A stretch of 64,000 bases of DNA from DATCJA01 sp963814955. GTDB taxonomy: Bacteria; Acidobacteriota; Vicinamibacteria; Vicinamibacterales; UBA2999. Under the pieces are notes generated by a model that had not been told where the DNA came from, did not search any database, and saw only the letters and a list, made by a program, of their open reading frames with translations. Position 1 is the first letter of the stretch, and each line of letters opens with the position of its first letter. A program made the translations under genes and the position numbers. The stretch covers positions 434,001-498,000 of the forward strand of contig CAWFEX010000008.1 of the NCBI GenBank assembly GCA_963814955.1, read 5' to 3'. Below, in pieces: positions 61,665 through 64,000 of the stretch.

Positions 61665-63905
61665 ATGAACCTGCCAGACACTGCAGGTCTTGCCGTGCGG
61701 CTCGCCGGAGCGAGTGCGGCGCTTCTGCTGGCGCCGGGCATCGTGTTCGCGGCTTTGTTGGGCGTGCGGGCACGGTGGGACGAGCGAATCGTGCTCGGTT
61801 TCGCCCTGAGCTATTCATGGATATTCGTTCTGTCCGTTGCAGTGCCTCTCTTTGGATGGAATGTGCACCACGCCTCCGGACTCACCGTGACACTTGGCGT
61901 TGCCTTGTTGATTGCATGGATCCGAGGACGGTTACAACAACGGGCGGTTCCTGCGCTGCCGACGGAGCCGATGGACATGCTGCTGGTGGCGGTTGCCGCG
62001 GTTGCCGCTGGCCTCGCCGGCTGGGTGATCGAGCCGCCGTTCACGGGTGAAGAAGCGCTCGACTTCACCGCGATCTCGCGCTTTGCCGACGGTGGAGCGA
62101 TCACACTGCGGAACGCATCGCTATTGCCTGACGCGGTTCCCGTCTATCTCTTCCAGCCCTATCAGCTGGCGATTGCCATCATCTCGGGCTGGTCCGGAGT
62201 CGATCCGCTGGTCGCGTACATCAAACTCAGATCGTTTCTCGCACCACTGACGCTCGTCTTCGTTTACAGCCTCATCAGGCATCTGTCGCCATCGCGCATC
62301 GAGGCTCGTGCCGCCTTCATCGTCGTACTCATGTTCGTCGTGCTGGACGTCGACACCTGGCAATCGAACTCCCTGTTTCCACTGGTCCGCCGTGGGGGTG
62401 TTGGTGCAGGCATCTGCATGCCGGTATTGATGACCTTGTGTCTGATGGCCACCCGTCACTCAGACGACGAGCCGGCGCAGCGTGTTCACATGGCGGCGCT
62501 TGCCGTCGCGCCTGTGATGCTCGTTGCGTCGCTGTCGACACATCCGCTGGAAATGTTTCCGGTGTTGTGGTTCGTCGCAGCATTGGCCGTCGCCGTCGTC
62601 TGCGGTCTCGACCCGCTTCGCACACGACAGCAAACGGTCGCGCTCGCGCTCCTGCTCGCAGCGACGACGGCAGTCTATGTCGACGTGCACTCGCGATTGG
62701 TTCCGTACGTTGCCGAATATGAGCGCGCCGACAAGGCAGCCGTGCGCGACCGCTTCGTCCAGATCCTCAGAACGCCCGGAGATGCGATTGCTGGAGAACC
62801 GACGGAGGCGCGCGACGTCCTCACCCGGACCATTCCAGCCACAACCGCGGTCTTTGTCGGTGTTCCCGCGATGGCGCTCGCCGCGCTACGTGCGCCGGCG
62901 GCCGCCAGTGTGCTCGCCCTGGCCGTCGTGCCGCTCGTGCTGGTGTACTCGAGTCCGGCAGGTTATATGGCGCTGTCGCTGCTCACATCGGTCGAGACCG
63001 TCAGAGATGTCAACGCATATTTCTCGCTGATGGGAATCATCGCCCTCGCCATGGGGTTGAGCGCGCTGGCCCAAGTTGCACTTCGCGCCGCGGCATGGCG
63101 TCAAAACGGATTGAGCCGCGTCATCGCCACATCGGCTGCCGGTTCCTTCGTCATATGGGCTGCATCAACGTGGGGGTCGCGAATTGTTGAGTCGTTCGCC
63201 GTCCGCGCGATGATGCAGCCGGAGTTCCTGCTGCTCATCGGGGTCGTCACGTTGGTTGCCGTTGTCGGCGCCGCGTTGCGGAGCCGACCGATCGTTGCGG
63301 CGGCGCCCGTTCCGGTCGCCGTCGTGCTCGCGACGATTTGTCTGGCGCTGCCGTTCGCGGTGCCGGAACACGCATTTGGAGGTGTCTTCGCCAAACGGAC
63401 TCCTGTGACCCTGCTCGACCGGTTCGCGCGCGCGTATGAGTTGCCGTCGGTCGTCGATTGGCCCGCCTACTACGAGACCTTGAAAGGGTCCATCGCTCCA
63501 CGCCTGCCGGTGCCGAGAAGCGTCGTCGACGAGCTTCGAAGGCGGATCCCGCCCCGTCAGGTCGTGCTCGCGGATCCGCGCTACAGTTGCGCCGTCGTGG
63601 TTTTGATCGACGCGTACTGCATCAACCCCGAACATATTTACGGTCACTATTTCCAGCCTGCCGCCCGATATCACGCTGATTACGTCATGCCGCAAGGGAA
63701 TGGCGACGGGGCTCACCCGTTCTTCAATTTCAGCGGGTCGCTTACAGAAGGTGAACGACGGCTGCTGAAGGAATACGGTGTTTCATACGTGCTCACCGAT
63801 CCGGTGTACACAGAGCAGATTGCTGCGAAGCTGCGCGATCTGCCCACCGCCACGCTTGAAATGGATCTCTCCGGATACCGCCTGTACCGTATTGGCGCAA
63901 CGTAG
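61665..63905 (+). CDS. Large polytopic membrane protein (GT-C-like)
   Basis: A 746-residue protein with at least ten hydrophobic segments in residues 1-590 and a soluble C-terminal domain of about 150 residues. After several segments comes EPPFTGEEALDFTAISRFAD, an acidic external loop that may be the GT-C active site. The C-terminal domain (RRRIPPRQVVLADPRYSCAV, then EYGVSYVLTDPVYTEQI) resembles the soluble ends of GT-C-type sugar transferases that act on the periplasmic side. It is not closely similar to the two GT-C proteins at 19829 and 26246. It is divergent from the 61116 gene, so it has its own promoter or the annotated starts are too long. Confidence 0.6.
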   Translation: MNLPDTAGLAVRLAGASAALLLAPGIVFAALLGVRARWDERIVLGFALSYSWIFVLSVAVPLFGWNVHHASGLTVTLGVALLIAWIRGRLQQRAVPALPTEPMDMLLVAVAAVAAGLAGWVIEPPFTGEEALDFTAISRFADGGAITLRNASLLPDAVPVYLFQPYQLAIAIISGWSGVDPLVAYIKLRSFLAPLTLVFVYSLIRHLSPSRIEARAAFIVVLMFVVLDVDTWQSNSLFPLVRRGGVGAGICMPVLMTLCLMATRHSDDEPAQRVHMAALAVAPVMLVASLSTHPLEMFPVLWFVAALAVAVVCGLDPLRTRQQTVALALLLAATTAVYVDVHSRLVPYVAEYERADKAAVRDRFVQILRTPGDAIAGEPTEARDVLTRTIPATTAVFVGVPAMALAALRAPAAASVLALAVVPLVLVYSSPAGYMALSLLTSVETVRDVNAYFSLMGIIALAMGLSALAQVALRAAAWRQNGLSRVIATSAAGSFVIWAASTWGSRIVESFAVRAMMQPEFLLLIGVVTLVAVVGAALRSRPIVAAAPVPVAVVLATICLALPFAVPEHAFGGVFAKRTPVTLLDRFARAYELPSVVDWPAYYETLKGSIAPRLPVPRSVVDELRRRIPPRQVVLADPRYSCAVVVLIDAYCINPEHIYGHYFQPAARYHADYVMPQGNGDGAHPFFNFSGSLTEGERRLLKEYGVSYVLTDPVYTEQIAAKLRDLPTATLEMDLSGYRLYRIGAT

Positions 63906-63928
63906 ACACCGCTCGGAGGTGAGCGCGG

Positions 63929-64000
63929 TTACGGTCGGCCTGTCTCGCCACCCAAAGGAGTGGGCTGCATCAGCCACAGGATCAGGCCAACGAAACTGGC
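63929..64000 (-). CDS. 3' end of a minus-strand gene (partial)
   Basis: The minus strand is open from the window edge to a TAA at 63929, encoding a hydrophobic segment and a short tail (ASFVGLILWLMQPTPLGG), like the C-terminus of a membrane protein. It is convergent with the gene ending at 63905. Only 23 codons are visible, so this is tentative. Confidence 0.35.
   Translation of the reverse strand, partial: ASFVGLILWLMQPTPLGGETGRP

Overview
This is a high-GC bacterial window carrying a very large surface-polysaccharide locus. Gene content fits a Gram-negative envelope: WecA-like priming enzyme, Wzm/Wzt ABC export, nonulosonic-acid synthesis and many glycosyltransferases. The lineage is not fixed by any marker here; an uncultured Acidobacteriota-like organism is only a guess. 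I saw no rRNA, tRNA, CRISPR array, insertion sequence or phage gene. No stretch over 300 bases lacks a gene; the largest gaps are 56089-56363 (275 bp) and 51220-51426 (207 bp).

Layout. 2-1069 (+) is the 3' part of an L-2-hydroxyglutarate oxidase-like gene; 1226-2860 (-) is a secreted phosphatase. From 2920 to 51219 almost everything is on the minus strand (transcribed right to left), with many 4-nt ATGA/GTGA/TTGA overlaps that imply translational coupling. 2920-7701: two GT2, one GT4 and a priming transferase fused to an epimerase-like domain. 7827-17467: capsule-type GT, HAD phosphatase, transketolase, CMP-sugar synthetase, aldehyde dehydrogenase, SDR, NeuB-like synthase and a small GT, a likely biosynthetic cassette for an unusual ulosonic acid. 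17589-22946: aminotransferase, methyltransferase, nucleotidyltransferase, GT-C membrane protein and a frameshifted dTDP-L-rhamnose 4-epimerase. 22958-51219: an amplified array of two uncharacterised protein families (called A and B here) interleaved with NeuA/NeuB/NeuC, methyl-, formyl- and deacetylase enzymes. 51427-56088 (+): three more family B genes, divergent from the rest. 56364-61661 (-): two Wzm-like permeases, Wzt ATPase with a C-terminal cargo domain, a 4,6-dehydratase, a WbqC protein and a small membrane protein. 61665-63905 (+): another polytopic membrane protein. The last bases hold the 3' end of a further minus-strand gene.

How it fits together (inference): nucleotide-activated sugars, including several CMP-nonulosonates, are made by the NeuA/B/C, transketolase, SDR and aminotransferase genes; GT2/GT4/GT-B enzymes and probably families A and B assemble and decorate a lipid-linked chain begun by the WecA-like enzyme; Wzm/Wzt export it. 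The most striking content is seven family A copies and nine family B copies, including one 900-residue protein that joins B to A.

Caution: eight single-base frameshifts break seven otherwise intact genes. Seven look like one-base insertions, and four lie at a GTAC tetranucleotide. They look more like sequence errors than real decay, and some long open frames spanning two genes are artefacts of them.
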